A stretch of DNA of 64,000 nucleotides from positions 655,489 through 719,488 of the forward strand of contig JAJTWR010000003.1 in the NCBI GenBank assembly GCA_021613335.1. The letters run 5' to 3'. Positions 46,265 to 57,898 of this stretch are shown here, one piece after another (within the stretch, counting starts at the first letter, position 1; every line of letters begins with the position of its first letter). The notes below the pieces were generated by a model. It saw only the letters and a program-made list of their open reading frames with translations. It searched no databases and had not been told where the DNA came from. This DNA comes from Whitmania pigra. Lineage: Eukaryota > Annelida > Clitellata > Hirudinida > Haemopidae. A program made the translations under genes and the position numbers.

Positions 46265-48181
46265 ATGATTAAGATGTACTTTGTAATATTTTGTTTGAAG
46301 ATATTTGTTTATAATACCTTTGTCTTTGTCGATTCAACCGATTCATTTGATGATTCAAAAGGTGCGTTATTATGGAGTATGAATTATTCTTACATTATAT
46401 TTGTTATTTATAAATAAATTATGCAATAAATTGTCACATAGATGGCGAATATTGCCAATTTGAAAATTTCAATCCCAAATGTCCGGCGAACAGCGTCGTT
46501 CTTGTTACAAAAGCTCTTTTTGGGAGGATGCGTCAAGGTCGATGCATAACAGAAAAAGAAGTCAAAGGCTTTGGAGATTCCATTCATGATCAGAAGTACT
46601 TGGGATGCCATGTTGATGTTCAGGACATGATCGGTGATTGGTGTTCAATGACCAATGAATGCCTTGTCAAAGTTCCAGATACGAGACTGACAGATTTAGA
46701 ACCTTGTCTGCCGGGTTTGATTATGCACTTAGAAGCAGAATATACCTGTGTTCCAGGTAGCGTTTAAGAGATTTAAATGAATTGATTAGATTTCAGAATG
46801 AAACTAGAAACAGTTGAATTTAAAACATTTTTTGTGATAGTTTACAGCACTGAAGAAAGTTCTTGCACTCTACCAGTATTTCATAATGGAAAGTATCTCT
46901 TGAGTGAAAGTTTGAAAAGCAGAAAATGCGGAACTTTGCACGATCCATGGATCCTGGAAGCCATGAAGGGACAAAAAGTTGTTGTGAAATACGTCAATTT
47001 CAGAAGTGGAGCAGCTACATCTTGTGAAGATTCTACTGGCATTGCATTCCAAGACGGAGTTGGGAATACCAACTCAACACTGTGCAAAAACAATTGGTTC
47101 AATGAAGAAAGAGTTCAAAGAGAACCATCGTTCTACAAATCAGTCTTCAATGTTGTCAAAATGTTTGTGACTGATCCGAATCTATCGAAAAATAAATTCG
47201 CTCTGAAAATCGAAGGTACTTTTGACTAAATTACTTTTCGTTAACTAGCAGTTTATTATTTTAGAAGTTAGGAAATCAATACTATTTTGAATGACCTTCT
47301 TTTAATTCCAGCCGAAGGATGTTTGGACATAATACCTCCTGAGGATGCTTGGCTCAAAAGAACAAATGACGACATCGTCTTGGGTTGTTACTCTTCCAAG
47401 CAAACCTGGTACCTGCGCTGCGAGAACAACCAGTGGACAGGGGTCATCGGAAACTGTTCTCATTTAGGTTACTTTAGGTTAATTTTTAATTCTAAACATT
47501 TAAAACTGTTATCTATTAAAAGCACTTAAATTTAGTAATTATTAAAATTATTAATGACGCATTAAATTTAATGCAATTAACCCGATTAATTGATCCACAG
47601 ACCAATCTCCTGCTGGGAAAAAAACTGAGGAACACCTTGTGCGCGAGAAAATGATCATGTCAAAATCGCATCAAGGCAATTTTTAATTATTTTAATAATT
47701 ATTCAAATTATATAAGTAATTTTGACAAATGTTTTACTATTTCAGTCTTAACAATAGTGGCCATATTTGGAATGGGAGTAGTCGTTTGTTCGGCCATTGT
47801 CTGCATTGGAGCTGTTTGTGCTCGAAGGTTGATAGCATTTTTTTTTCATTTTGGTATGTCACTAAAAACAATTTTTTTTAAATAATATTTGTGATTAAAC
47901 AACCTTATTTCAATATCAAAACTAAAAATTAATGAACAAATATTCATAGGTATAAATTGGCCGCGAAAGTCAAGGGATTTGACTCCAAAGGACGGAACTT
48001 AATGCTGCCAGAGAATGCTTACAACCAGCACACTTACAATTCTAATTACGATTACAAATCAGGCGGATATAACAATGGAACTATTGGCGATGGAAAGAAA
48101 AATCTTATTCAAAGTGGATCATCCGATAAAGAGCAAGCATACTTTGTGCTGGAAGATAATCAAACTATGACTGTCAAATAA
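46265..48181 (+). CDS. R10b: second copy of R10
   Basis: Exons: 46265..46361, 46442..46756, 46841..47215, 47312..47467, 47601..47675, 47746..47827, 47950..48181, giving 443 residues. It differs from R10 by a handful of residues (for example FGNSIH to FGDSIH and VSDTRL to VPDTRL in the lectin exon; STEGSSC to STEESSC and HSGK to HNGK in the CUB-like exon). The sushi-like, stalk, helix and tail exons look identical. The GC donor of intron 5 (CAAG/GCAATT) is retained. Confidence 0.88.
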
Positions 48182-48296
48182 ATTTTGTTTTATAAATATT
48201 TAGAAATTTGTGGATAATTTCAAATTTGAATTTATGTTTAACAATAATAAAATGGCGATGGCATGAGATTTAGAAATTGTAATAATTCTAGTTAAA

Positions 48297-48310
48297 TTGA
48301 GACGACCCCC
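48297..48310 (+). promoter_or_regulatory. Shared array promoter element of R11b
   Basis: TTGAGACGACCCCC, 119 bp before the R11b ATG, identical to R11 in sequence and spacing. Confidence 0.85.
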
Positions 48311-48415
48311 TAAGAGAAGCGCGCTCATTTCGCATTCCAGATTATTACATCAGGCCCAAATATAAAAAGTGCAAACCTAGACCACTGAAGGATCAAGTAA
48401 ATTTTGTGCGGTATC

Positions 48416-50346
48416 ATGTCTTGCGTTTTAAAATATTCTATTGCGTTAGTAAAAATTGTTGTAGTATGTGCAACATTTGCTGACATAAGTCGGAACAAAG
48501 GTTGGATTTTAAGAATCTGAATAAACTTTGAAACTGAATAAATTTTGGTATATGTATTTAAATAATATTTTAAGAATATTGCCAATTGGAAACATTTGAA
48601 GCAACATGTTCGAGAAGTGAACTGGTATTGATTGAGGAAGCAAGATATGGTCGGATGAATATTGGCAAATGTATTACTCAAAAGGAAATAACAAGCTTGG
48701 GAAATTTGGGTCATGATCTACAATATTTTGGATGCTACAAAGATGTGATTGATATATTGCATAAGAAATGTTCTCTCAAGAATGAGTGCCAAGTTAGCAT
48801 TCCGAATGCCGACTTAGATCTCACCAATCCTTGTTTTTCTGGCATGAAATCTTATTTGATGGCGAGCTATAAATGTATTGACGGTTAGTCATTATTATAT
48901 CAACTAAGATTTACATTAATCATATTTACAAATTTCATAATTTTTATATTCAGCTGTGGAATCTGAAGAAAGTTGCAGAATCATTGTCTCTAAGCGTCCA
49001 AAATACATAGCATCCACATACAGAGGTCAATGCGGTAGCCACGGGCAGCCGTGGATAGTCGAGGTTTCACGAGGACAGAACATAAAATCTTCAATATCCT
49101 TCCTCAATAAAACAGATCGCATTGATTCAAATGTGAAATGCGATTCTGTGGTTGGCTACGTCAGAGAAATCGACAGAAACGCAAAGAGAAATGTTTCAAT
49201 CTGCTCTGATGGTTTCTTGGTGAGTAAAGAACAATCAGGAAGAATCCAGATGAATCGAGAACTCCTGTCAAGAAGCAGTCTTCTAGAAATTGTTTTGACA
49301 AGAAAGTCTTCTGAGGAATCGAATTATAATTCAATGTATCTAATAGGTGTTGAAGGTAAGTATGGTCATTGGTCATTTCCATTTGTTTAGTCGCTTAACG
49401 AAGTTAAAATTTAAAACAATTTTACAATTGTGAAGAAATATAGCTAATTTAAAAAAAAATAATAAGAGGTTTAAATTTCCTTTGGTATCAAAAAGCCTAT
49501 GGGTGCATCGACATAATTCCTCCTGAGGATGCATGGCTGAAAAGAAACGGTGATGACATCGTGATCGGATGTTATTCATCCAAGCAAACCTGGTATCTTC
49601 GATGCGAGGATGGCAAATGGTCAGGATCTATTGGAAACTGCTCTCTTAAATTGCATGGTTGGAAATTCAAAGACTGTTTACAATATGTTATCAATTAATG
49701 TTAATGAACTATTGTTATTTATATTAGCTGTGGAAACGGATGTTGTCTTGACAACGAAAGGGTATAGCAGTGAAATTAGCGAAGAGCAACAAAGTAAAAC
49801 TTTATCACTTTATAGTTATAACTTATGCTATTAATATTTCATATTTAATCTCTAGCATAAAGTTTCAATTAATTTCAGTCATTTTATTTGTTTCCATTTG
49901 TTCTCTCGGTGTTGTGATATGCCTGATCATCGTTTGCATTGGAGCCATTTGTATAAAGAGGTGAAACATTCTATAAAATCACAACAATTATAATAATGAT
50001 GCTTATGATAGTAATTACAATAACAACAAAACCGTTATGTTAAATATTAATGTTTTCGACAATTTTTACTAAATATATATTTACTCAAATCATCTGTAAA
50101 TATTTGTTAAACAGATATTCTTGGAAATCTGGAGCAACTAGCATCTACAATAAGCAGCCCATTTATTATCCGAATGCTCAGCATTTGATAAATCCCCAAT
50201 CACTTTCTGATGATCAACAAAAATCTCTGAGTAAATTTGTGAACAATGAAAGTTTTCATGGAAATGTAGAAATTGGTCAACCAATGCAGGAAAAGTCAGA
50301 AGAAAATAAATACTTTGTTCTAGAGGATGACATGTTTACGAAATAA
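48416..50346 (+). CDS. R11b: second copy of R11
   Basis: Exons: 48416..48500, 48575..48883, 48954..49355, 49496..49657, 49728..49793, 49879..49960, 50115..50346, giving 445 residues. Two changes are seen in the lectin exon (DLDRTN to DLDLTN, FSGLK to FSGMK), none in the CUB-like exon, and two in the tail (IYYQN to IYYPN, SLNKF to SLSKF). Motifs are as in R11, ending ENKYFVLEDD. Confidence 0.88.
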
Positions 50347-50439
50347 ATCTTACACTTTTATATTGAAAAAAACTATTTATTAATTGTGAAATAAATTAAT
50401 ATTTGCCCAAGTTTAGATTAGTCTTAAAAGTTCGCTTTA

Positions 50440-50453
50440 TTGAGACGATCCCT
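50440..50453 (+). promoter_or_regulatory. Shared array promoter element of R12b
   Basis: TTGAGACGATCCCT, 122 bp before the R12b ATG, identical to R12. Confidence 0.85.
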
Positions 50454-50561
50454 CGATTGTTCAACTAATGAGCGCAAGAATATTTAGTTAAAATATATAA
50501 ATGCAACAGCAAATTGCTATAGGTATACTTGTTACATGCTGTGGCGAAACCTGTTTGTTAG

Positions 50562-52623
50562 ATGGATTTATTGTTAAAGATTGTAATTGCATTCCTTTTA
50601 ATGTTATGCATGAGAGAAATACTTTCGGAAACTGATGTCATCGAAGTCATTAGTAAGTTCATTATTATTGACGACAACAATATTATTAATAATGAAATGC
50701 TATGGTTTCAATAAACTTCATATTTGGTTTCTTTAAGCCCTCGATACTTGTAATGGAGACGTTTTTAAGCCGACTTGTCCAAATTCAAGAGACACTCTTC
50801 TTATGTTATCGGCCACTTACGGTCGCATGGAAATTGGGAAATGTATTACTAAGAAAGAGGTGACAGGAATGTTGGGACAAGATCCAACATATTTTGGATG
50901 TTCAAGTAACGTTCTCAGATTTCTCCATGATAAATGTTCTTTGAAACAATCCTGCGATGTAAAAATTCCTGACGATGACTTAGATATAACAGAACCTTGT
51001 TTCCCCGGTTTAAAACTTTACTTACACGCAGAATACAGGTGCATCAAAGGTGAGGGTTTTATAATATAAATTATTAATAATACTTAATTATGATTTGATT
51101 TAATATTCAAAACGTTTGTTTCTCAGTTATCGACCAAGAACAGAACTGTCGTCTGCCGGTTCATTCAACACCACAATATTTGACAACAACTACCATTTTT
51201 AAACTTTCAAGTTGCGGTAGGAAAAATAATCTATGGTTTTTCGAGGCACAAAGGGGCCAGAAAATCAAGCTGGTATTGGAGATGTCGAAAAGTGAAAAAG
51301 CACCTGGAATAACTTGCGAAGAAGAAGTTGGTTTCGTCCTTGACAAATCATATGGAAGCATGAAAAATGCTACGTTGTGTTTAAATGGTTTTGTCGGTTC
51401 TCCGTTTGTTTTGGATATTAATCAACGCATTAGAGAGCAGAAAAATACCTTCCTGTCGAGTGGAAGTGTTGTGGAAGTTATATTCAACGAAGATTTTATA
51501 AAGTCTCGTGAAAAAACGACATCAAATTCGATGATTTTGATGAAAATTGAAAGTAAAAATACAATTTTAAATAACACAATTCTTTTTGTAACCAATATGG
51601 AATAAATTGTTTATCATACGCTTATAAGGCGAAGGATGCCTGGACATAATACCACCTGAAGATGCTTGGTTGAAGAGGACAAATGATGAGATCGTGGTTG
51701 GATGTTATTCATCCAAACAAACTTGGTATCTTCGCTGCGAAAACAGAAAATGGACAGGAACCATTGGCAACTGTTCACTGGCAAAACATTTAAGTACAAA
51801 TATGTTTCACGATAATTTTGATCTAATGATATATTCATAATTAACATTTTGAAAACAATATTTGGTGCTTATCACATTACCAACCATAGATGATTGTTAC
51901 CGCTATTGGGTTAATTACAATGACAATTTTAGTTCCAGATGGTGAGGATCTAATTTCGAAGGTGGATCACAAAAGTGAAATAAATGAAGAACAACAGAGT
52001 GAGCCCTTTCAAGCCGTATTTTGATTTCAATATTAATTTTTAAAATGTTTATTATTACATTATTTCAATATAAGAAGAGTAGAGATTTTCTACTATTATT
52101 GAATGCTATTAACAATTTTTACATTAGTATAACATAATATGACAATTTCTAAGCCAAATTCATTCTAGCAAAATATTATTAATTTTACAGTCATCCTCTT
52201 TGTTGCAATTTGTGCTCTTGGAGTAGTCATATGTTTGGTCATTGTGTGTGTTGGAGCCATTTGCATCAAAAGGTGGGCATTAAGAATTTCAGGAGAACAT
52301 AATATTCATTAGCATGAATTGATAAAAATTATGATTAAATTGGTCTAAATTGTTAAAATTAGTTTACTTCTATTTATGAACACAACATAACAATTTAATT
52401 CAGGTATAATTGGAAATCTGCGTCTACAGTCATATATGACAAACAGCCCACCTTTTACCAGACTGGGCAATACAGCGTGAATCATCAAATGCTCTTGGAC
52501 AATCAATCGAAGTCTCTCAGCAACCATCAGGAACCAACCAATTGTGATCTGATCATTGATCAGCAAATTAATGAAAAGTCAGAAGAAAACAAATACTTTA
52601 TTCTTGAAGACAATTGTGGTTGA
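50562..52623 (+). CDS. R12b: second copy of R12
   Basis: Exons: 50562..50652, 50738..51049, 51127..51552, 51629..51793, 51933..51998, 52191..52272, 52404..52623, giving 453 residues. It is almost identical to R12; differences I see are TTSTSM to TTSNSM at the end of the CUB-like exon and EIVIG to EIVVG in the sushi-like exon. The in-frame double acceptor of exon 5 is kept. The tail ends ENKYFILEDNCG. Confidence 0.87.
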
Positions 52624-52817
52624 TCATGTACAAAAATGTTATCAAGGATTCTATTATTTTTTATTTTTAAACATTTGTTAAGGAACTGTTTTACTTCATT
52701 GTTATATCTGACATGCTTTATTGAAGATTGTTGTGTTTAAATCTTTTATCAAGAGAATTACAGGAAACTGACAGTTTATTAATTTAATTGAATAATTTAT
52801 TTCAAAGTTTCTTCAAT

Positions 52818-52831
52818 TTGAGACCGCCCCC
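52818..52831 (+). promoter_or_regulatory. Shared array promoter element of R13b
   Basis: TTGAGACCGCCCCC, identical to the R13 element, 124 bp before the R13b ATG. Confidence 0.8.
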
Positions 52832-52941
52832 CAATTATAACGTATACCTGCGCAATATAAGATTTTCCAAAGATATAAAAGCATCATGAAATGTACAGAA
52901 TGCAATACACATTCAGTTCACTTGAATGGAGAAAAGTCGTA

Positions 52942-55900
52942 ATGGAGTTATTTTTTTTCGTTCTTGCAACGTTTGAATTAATGGCTCTTTAGGCACCCCG
53001 TCATAACAGCCCGGCGACAGAATAGCCCCGACAAAACAGCCCCGTCAAAACAGCCCGGCGTCAAAATAGCTCAAGACAAAACAGCCCCGACAAAACCGCC
53101 CCGACAAAACAGCCCCGTCGAAACAGCCCGGCGTCAAAATAGCCCAGGACGGGAAAATCCCGTCAAAATGGCCCCGTCAAAATAGCCCCGCGACAAAATA
53201 GCCCAGGACAAAACAACCCGGCGACAAAATAGCCCGGCGACAAAATAGCCCCGTCAAAACAGCCCTGTCACCAGGGTCGGACTGGCTTAAAAAACCGGCC
53301 CGGGAACTTTTATTTAACTCCTACTTTGATCAACTTAAACATAAGAAACACTAGAGTCTAAAATTTCTATCCACTATTAACTATTATAACAGCTTTTTCA
53401 TCGTTTCACTAGTCGATGCTAAAACATCAATGATTTCATTGTTATTGATTCTTGGAAAAGAGTCTTTCTCACAAGACATCAGCATGAATGATCGTAGAAT
53501 TGACTGGTTCAGAAAATTTCTTAATCTGTTCAAAACGTATTTCAATTTTGAAAACGACCCCTCACAAGCAACTTGTGATCAGGATAATGTCAACACAAAT
53601 TTGTAAGCCAGATACAAATTTGAATAAGCAAGACTATGCAAATTAAACTTCTGGAGAACAATAATAACAACAAACAATACTCAAAACGATCAAAGCATTC
53701 AAGCCACTAATTTCGAATTAAATTTTGATTCAGTTTCACAACATTTTTAAAAAATACTTTGACATGGAGTTATCATGGGGCTATTTTGACGGGGCTATTA
53801 TGTCGCCGAGCTATTTTGTCGCCGGGCTATTTTGTCGGGGCTATTTTGACTGGGCCATTTTGACGGGATTTTTCTGTCCTGGGCTATTTTGACGCCGGGC
53901 TGTTTCGACGGGGCTGTTTTGTCGGGGCGGTTTTGTCGGGGCTATTTTGTCTTGAGCTATTTTGACGCCGCGCTATTTTGACGGGGCTGTTTTGTCGGGG
54001 CTATTCTGTCGCCGGGCTGTTATGACGGGTCACCGGCTCTTTATCGTCACACTTATTGTGAATCAGCATTAATCCTTGAGAGTAATGGCAAGTTTTTAAA
54101 AGTAATTTGTATTGCTAATCTGTTTATAAATGCTTGCCTCTTTTGACAGTCGAAGAAAGCTGCAATGGGGACATTTTTCAAGCAAAATGTTCGAGCTCCA
54201 GAGGTGTAACTTTGATGCTGTCTGCTGTATACGGTCGTATGAAAGTTGGCAAGTGCATTACGAATGAGGAAGTTGCAGGGTTTGGACATGATCCAAAGTA
54301 TTTTGGATGTTCGAGTTACATTTTGAAGGAAATGCATAAAAAATGTTCCCTGAAGTCAACTTGTGAAGTCAAGATACCAGATGCCGACATGGATAAAAGT
54401 AAACCATGTTTTCCAGGACTGAAACTGTACCTGCAATCTGAGTACATATGTATAAACGGTAATAAACAATTGTTTATGTTTTGTACATCTGATATTACAT
54501 CAATATCAAGCTGCCGATTATAATATCCACGTTTCAGTCGTTGATCAAGATCAAAATTGTCGCATCCAAGCTTCCACAATACCTAAATACCTAACTACCA
54601 TGGGAATGTTCAATAACTCAAGGTGTGGATCAACTACCAACCCTTGGATAATCGAAGTTACAAAAGGGCAGAAAATAAAATTCACTTCTGATGCTCTCAT
54701 CACATCGAAGTCTGACGTTTCAATGAATATTTGCATCGATGAGATTGGAGTCATAATGGAAAGAGCCTACAAGCCAGGAAGGAATATTACCATCTGTTCT
54801 AATGGTTTGATGATGTCATCTTTTCATAATGACATTTCGGAAAATCTTGGGCGACAGCAGAACACATTTACATCGAGTAGTGGCTTGGTAGAGCTCATAT
54901 TCAAGAAAAGTGGCGGGAATAATTTAAATCACGATAAAGAACAAGCCATGACTCTGATGAAAATAGAAGGTCGACATTTTCTAAACGTTGTAGATGGTCT
55001 AATTGCAAGCGTTATTTAACAATAAAATGTTGATTAACTATAATATAATTTGATTGTGTATTAGATGAATCCATTCACTTTTGTTATTAATCCCAATTCA
55101 GCCGACGGTTGCACTGACGTAATACCTCCAGAGGATTCATGGTTGAAACGAACAAACGACGAAATCGTGGTGGGTTGTTATGCTTCCAAGCAGACATGGT
55201 ATCTTCGATGCGAGAACAGAAAGTGGGTTGGCGTCATTGGCAACTGTTCACATGGATATAATGGTAGATTGCAACTCATTTGAAGTAGTTTATTGCTCAA
55301 TACAATGACTTAATATCTTTGAAAAATTAAAATTTTGATTACAAATTTTCGGAAGCGAATGTTAAAAGTGTAGGAAAAGATATTGAAGAATCATCGAATG
55401 TTACCAAGGAACACCAAAGTAGGCTTAATAAACTGGCTTTATAAATAATAAGTTGATAAATTAATAAAATATTTATACAATTTAAACAATTATTGTTTAT
55501 TTGCAAAGATTAAATTTTTAATTTTGCTCAACAGTTATAATGTTTGCGGCCATTTGTGGACTAGGTCTGATGATATGCATGGTCATAGTTTGCGTGGGAT
55601 TCATTTGCATGAAAAGGTAATTTTTTTAACTATTTAATTGTTAATTGTAAACATGTTATGTTGTCATTTAGTATAATATTTTAATAAATAATTATACTTT
55701 TGATATAGAAGATCTAAAACTGCTCAAAACTTAAGCATTCAAACTATATATAATGTTATCCCTTACATTAAAACAAGAGTTTTAAAATGTTTCAGGTTTT
55801 CTGCCAATCATAAAAATGTAAGCGTTTACAACGGCATCTACAATGGACATTATTCGATGAATGGTCAAATTCAACAAGACAATCAAGATGGGAAAACTCA

Positions 55901-56000
55901 ATTTCCAACCATTCGCCATGATGTCATTGTTGATTCCTTTGCAGCGGGAGAGAAAACAGATGAAAACAAATATTTTATTTTAGAAGATCATGCAAAATAA
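52942..56000 (+). pseudogene. R13b: receptor copy with exon 1 split by a foldback element
   Basis: Exon 1 starts at 52942 (MELFFFVLATFELMAL) and is interrupted by a 1043-bp insertion; the first base of the element completes a TAG stop at 52990-52992. The rest of exon 1 lies at 54035..54081. Downstream exons are open: 54150..54458, 54538..54969, 55102..55263, 55356..55418, 55535..55616, 55796..56000, with the lectin (VYGRMKVGKC), CUB-like (RCGSTTNPW), sushi-like, helix and tail (ENKYFILEDHAK) parts intact. The tail has three extra residues compared with R13. With the signal peptide broken it should not reach the membrane, unless another first exon is used. Confidence 0.82.
52992..54034. mobile_element. 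Foldback / Mutator-like non-autonomous element with 9-bp target duplication
   Basis: The 1043-bp element is flanked by GGCTCTTTA at 52983-52991 and 54035-54043; R13 carries this 9-mer once. The outer ends are inverse repeats (GGCACCCCGTCATAACAGCC on the left, GGTGACCCGTCATAACAGCC read inward from the right). Each arm, about 280 bp, is built from reiterated AARAYAGCCCCG / GGCGACAAAATAGCCC units of about 16-18 bp, much more GC-rich than the neighbourhood. The middle (about 53275-53765) is AT-rich, starts with CAGGGTCGGACTGGC that looks like another transposon end, and has no transposase. A 9-bp duplication fits the Mutator-like superfamily. Confidence 0.85.
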
Positions 56001-56118
56001 AACTATAACAATATAAAATATTAAAAAGTATCAAAATATATCTTGCATATTAATCGACTAAACTTTGGAATAAATGTGGAATGTGGTTCGAAAGATTCCA
56101 ATTTCAATTTAGAATATT

Positions 56119-56132
56119 TTGACACGACCCCT
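56119..56132 (+). promoter_or_regulatory. Shared array promoter element of R14b
   Basis: TTGACACGACCCCT, 130 bp before the ATG of the truncated R14b; identical to R14. Confidence 0.75.
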
Positions 56133-56248
56133 CATTGTTTCATAATGCAAAGCGCATGAATTTGTTGCTTTGGAACTTTAAATAAAAGGAAATCTTCCTA
56201 GCACTAATAAATGGTATTTAGACTTGAAAAACTTTACATTTGGCAGTA

Positions 56249-56618
56249 ATGATTTGTGTTAATTTGCTCTGCGTTTTGGTTCTTTCCTATCTAAAATTAG
56301 CTCTAGTAGTGGAATATCCAACAGGTACATAAATAAGCGCCATTTTTAATAACTTTAGAAAATATTTAGATAAAGATCATAATCTCAGAATTCTGTCAGT
56401 TGGAAACCTTTCAACCAAATTGTTCTGGATCAAACGAAGTAGTGCTGATAACTTCAGCCACTTATGGGCGTATGGAAGTTGGAAAATGTATCACCCAAGA
56501 AGAAATATCGGGCGTGTACGGCCAGGATCCAAAATATTTTGGTTGCAAAAGTGATGTTCTGGAATTATTGCATAGCAAATTTGAAAAATTGGCTTTAAAT
56601 CGAGTTTTAATTGCCTAA
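56249..56618 (+). pseudogene. R14b: truncated second copy of R14
   Basis: Exon 1 (56249..56324) and the first two thirds of the SUEL exon (from 56389) are present: QLETFQPNCSGSNE, TYGRMEVGKCITQEE, YFGC. Homology to R14 ends at about 56578, in the middle of LLHSK, and the frame runs into unrelated sequence to a stop at 56618. All later exons are missing, together with about 2.5 kb that in the first block extends to about 35125. It is a deletion-made pseudogene with an intact promoter element. Confidence 0.85.
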
Positions 56619-56665
56619 ATGCGAGAGCTTAAACAAAACAACCGCACTTATCGATCGCTGAACTA

Positions 56666-57138
56666 TTTTACATATACGACGTAGTGGATTTAAAAGATTA
56701 TTAAACACATCCCGATGCAACTGTATTATCTGTTATGTTATCTGTTTACAGAGTCTGCTTACCCTCTTATTGTACAAGCAAATACTTACAGAAATCATAA
56801 TTTTCATTGTCAGTACTTTAATATATTAATATTTTGGTAAAGTTTTACTGATATTATATTATTAACTTCAATATGTTATTGACTGTTGCAACAGTTCTGT
56901 GGAACGACTGTAAATACAGGTTGGCGATCTTAACTAGGAAAAAAACAGTACTACTATTGTCATTGTATTCAAATTGAAAAGTAATAGTTTGGTGCTAGTC
57001 TTTAAATTAAAGGCGATTTTAATTTATATTAATATTTGGAGATAAGCCGAGCCTTATCAGCTGTGGCAGAATCTTGCAATATTTCATTGTGTCAGTTCGC
57101 ATAACTTTTATGATTGATAATTCAATTGTCTACATTAA
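56666..57138. other. Spacer shared with 35125-35480, no gene seen
   Basis: Contains the right flank of the transposon remnant described at 34443, whose own end sequence has been lost (ACTAGGAAAAAAACAGTACT here). No exon. Confidence 0.4.
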
Positions 57139-57285
57139 TGGCGTGCTGGTTGGCCGAATGGTTGCCTGCATACTGCGGTAATGCCAACAATCGTATTGTG
57201 TCGTGTTCGAAACCCAGTCTGCATCGCCATAAGCGCCCTTAGGAAGGAGCGCTATATAAATGGTTTCAAGAAGCGACAAGTACAA
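57139..57285 (+). mobile_element. tRNA-derived SINE, copy 2
   Basis: A-box-like GTTGGCCGAATGGTTGCC, B-box-like GTGTTCGAAACC, and end GGAAGGAGCGCTATATAAATGG. Orthologous by position to the SINE at 35484. Confidence 0.65.
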
Positions 57286-57898
57286 TTACAATATGATAGA
57301 ATCATATTTTTATTGAGAAATATTTCCGAACAACTTTAAAAAGTTTTATAAAGAAGTTGAACTATCAAACTGAAAAACCAAAAAAAAAAAACAAAAAAAA
57401 AAACTCTACAATTAAAATTTTCATGCGACTTTCAAGTATCATCAGAAGTTAGCGAGTGCAAAATTATTTTTCAATCAATAGGTGTCATTTGTCTGTTTCT
57501 TCGTATCTTGGGCATTTTCATGACTTCGACATCCCAATATTCCAACTTGAATGAAGATCTCCGGTTTACTTAATGTTGTTACAAGTGCAAAAAGATCAAA
57601 GTGAAAATGAGAAAGCTAAAAAATTACACGCTAAACATTTAAGAAAATGTGATTTAAGACACAAGCAATAGATTTAGTATGATGTAACTGTTACATTGTT
57701 ACAAAACAGTTAATTTTAGCAGCTGCAGTAATCTCCATATACGAAATAAGAACATCGGAATATTCAACATTAACAAGATATAAAAGTATTTCAAAATCAC
57801 AAAAGCAATGTCAATTACCTTAAGCATTTGAATAAATGTTTGATAATCTGATTTGTTTCATAAGAAAATGCTTATAATTGATATTTAGTTAATCGGAT

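Noticed and set aside
52992..53275. Short regularly repeated GC-rich units reminiscent of a CRISPR array
   Set aside because: Units are contiguous and degenerate without unique spacers, form one arm of an inverted repeat, and the DNA is eukaryotic.
53548..53562. TTGAAAACGACCCCT inside the foldback element looks like the array promoter element
   Set aside because: It lies within a transposon, has an extra base, and no R-type first exon or TATA box follows; treated as chance.
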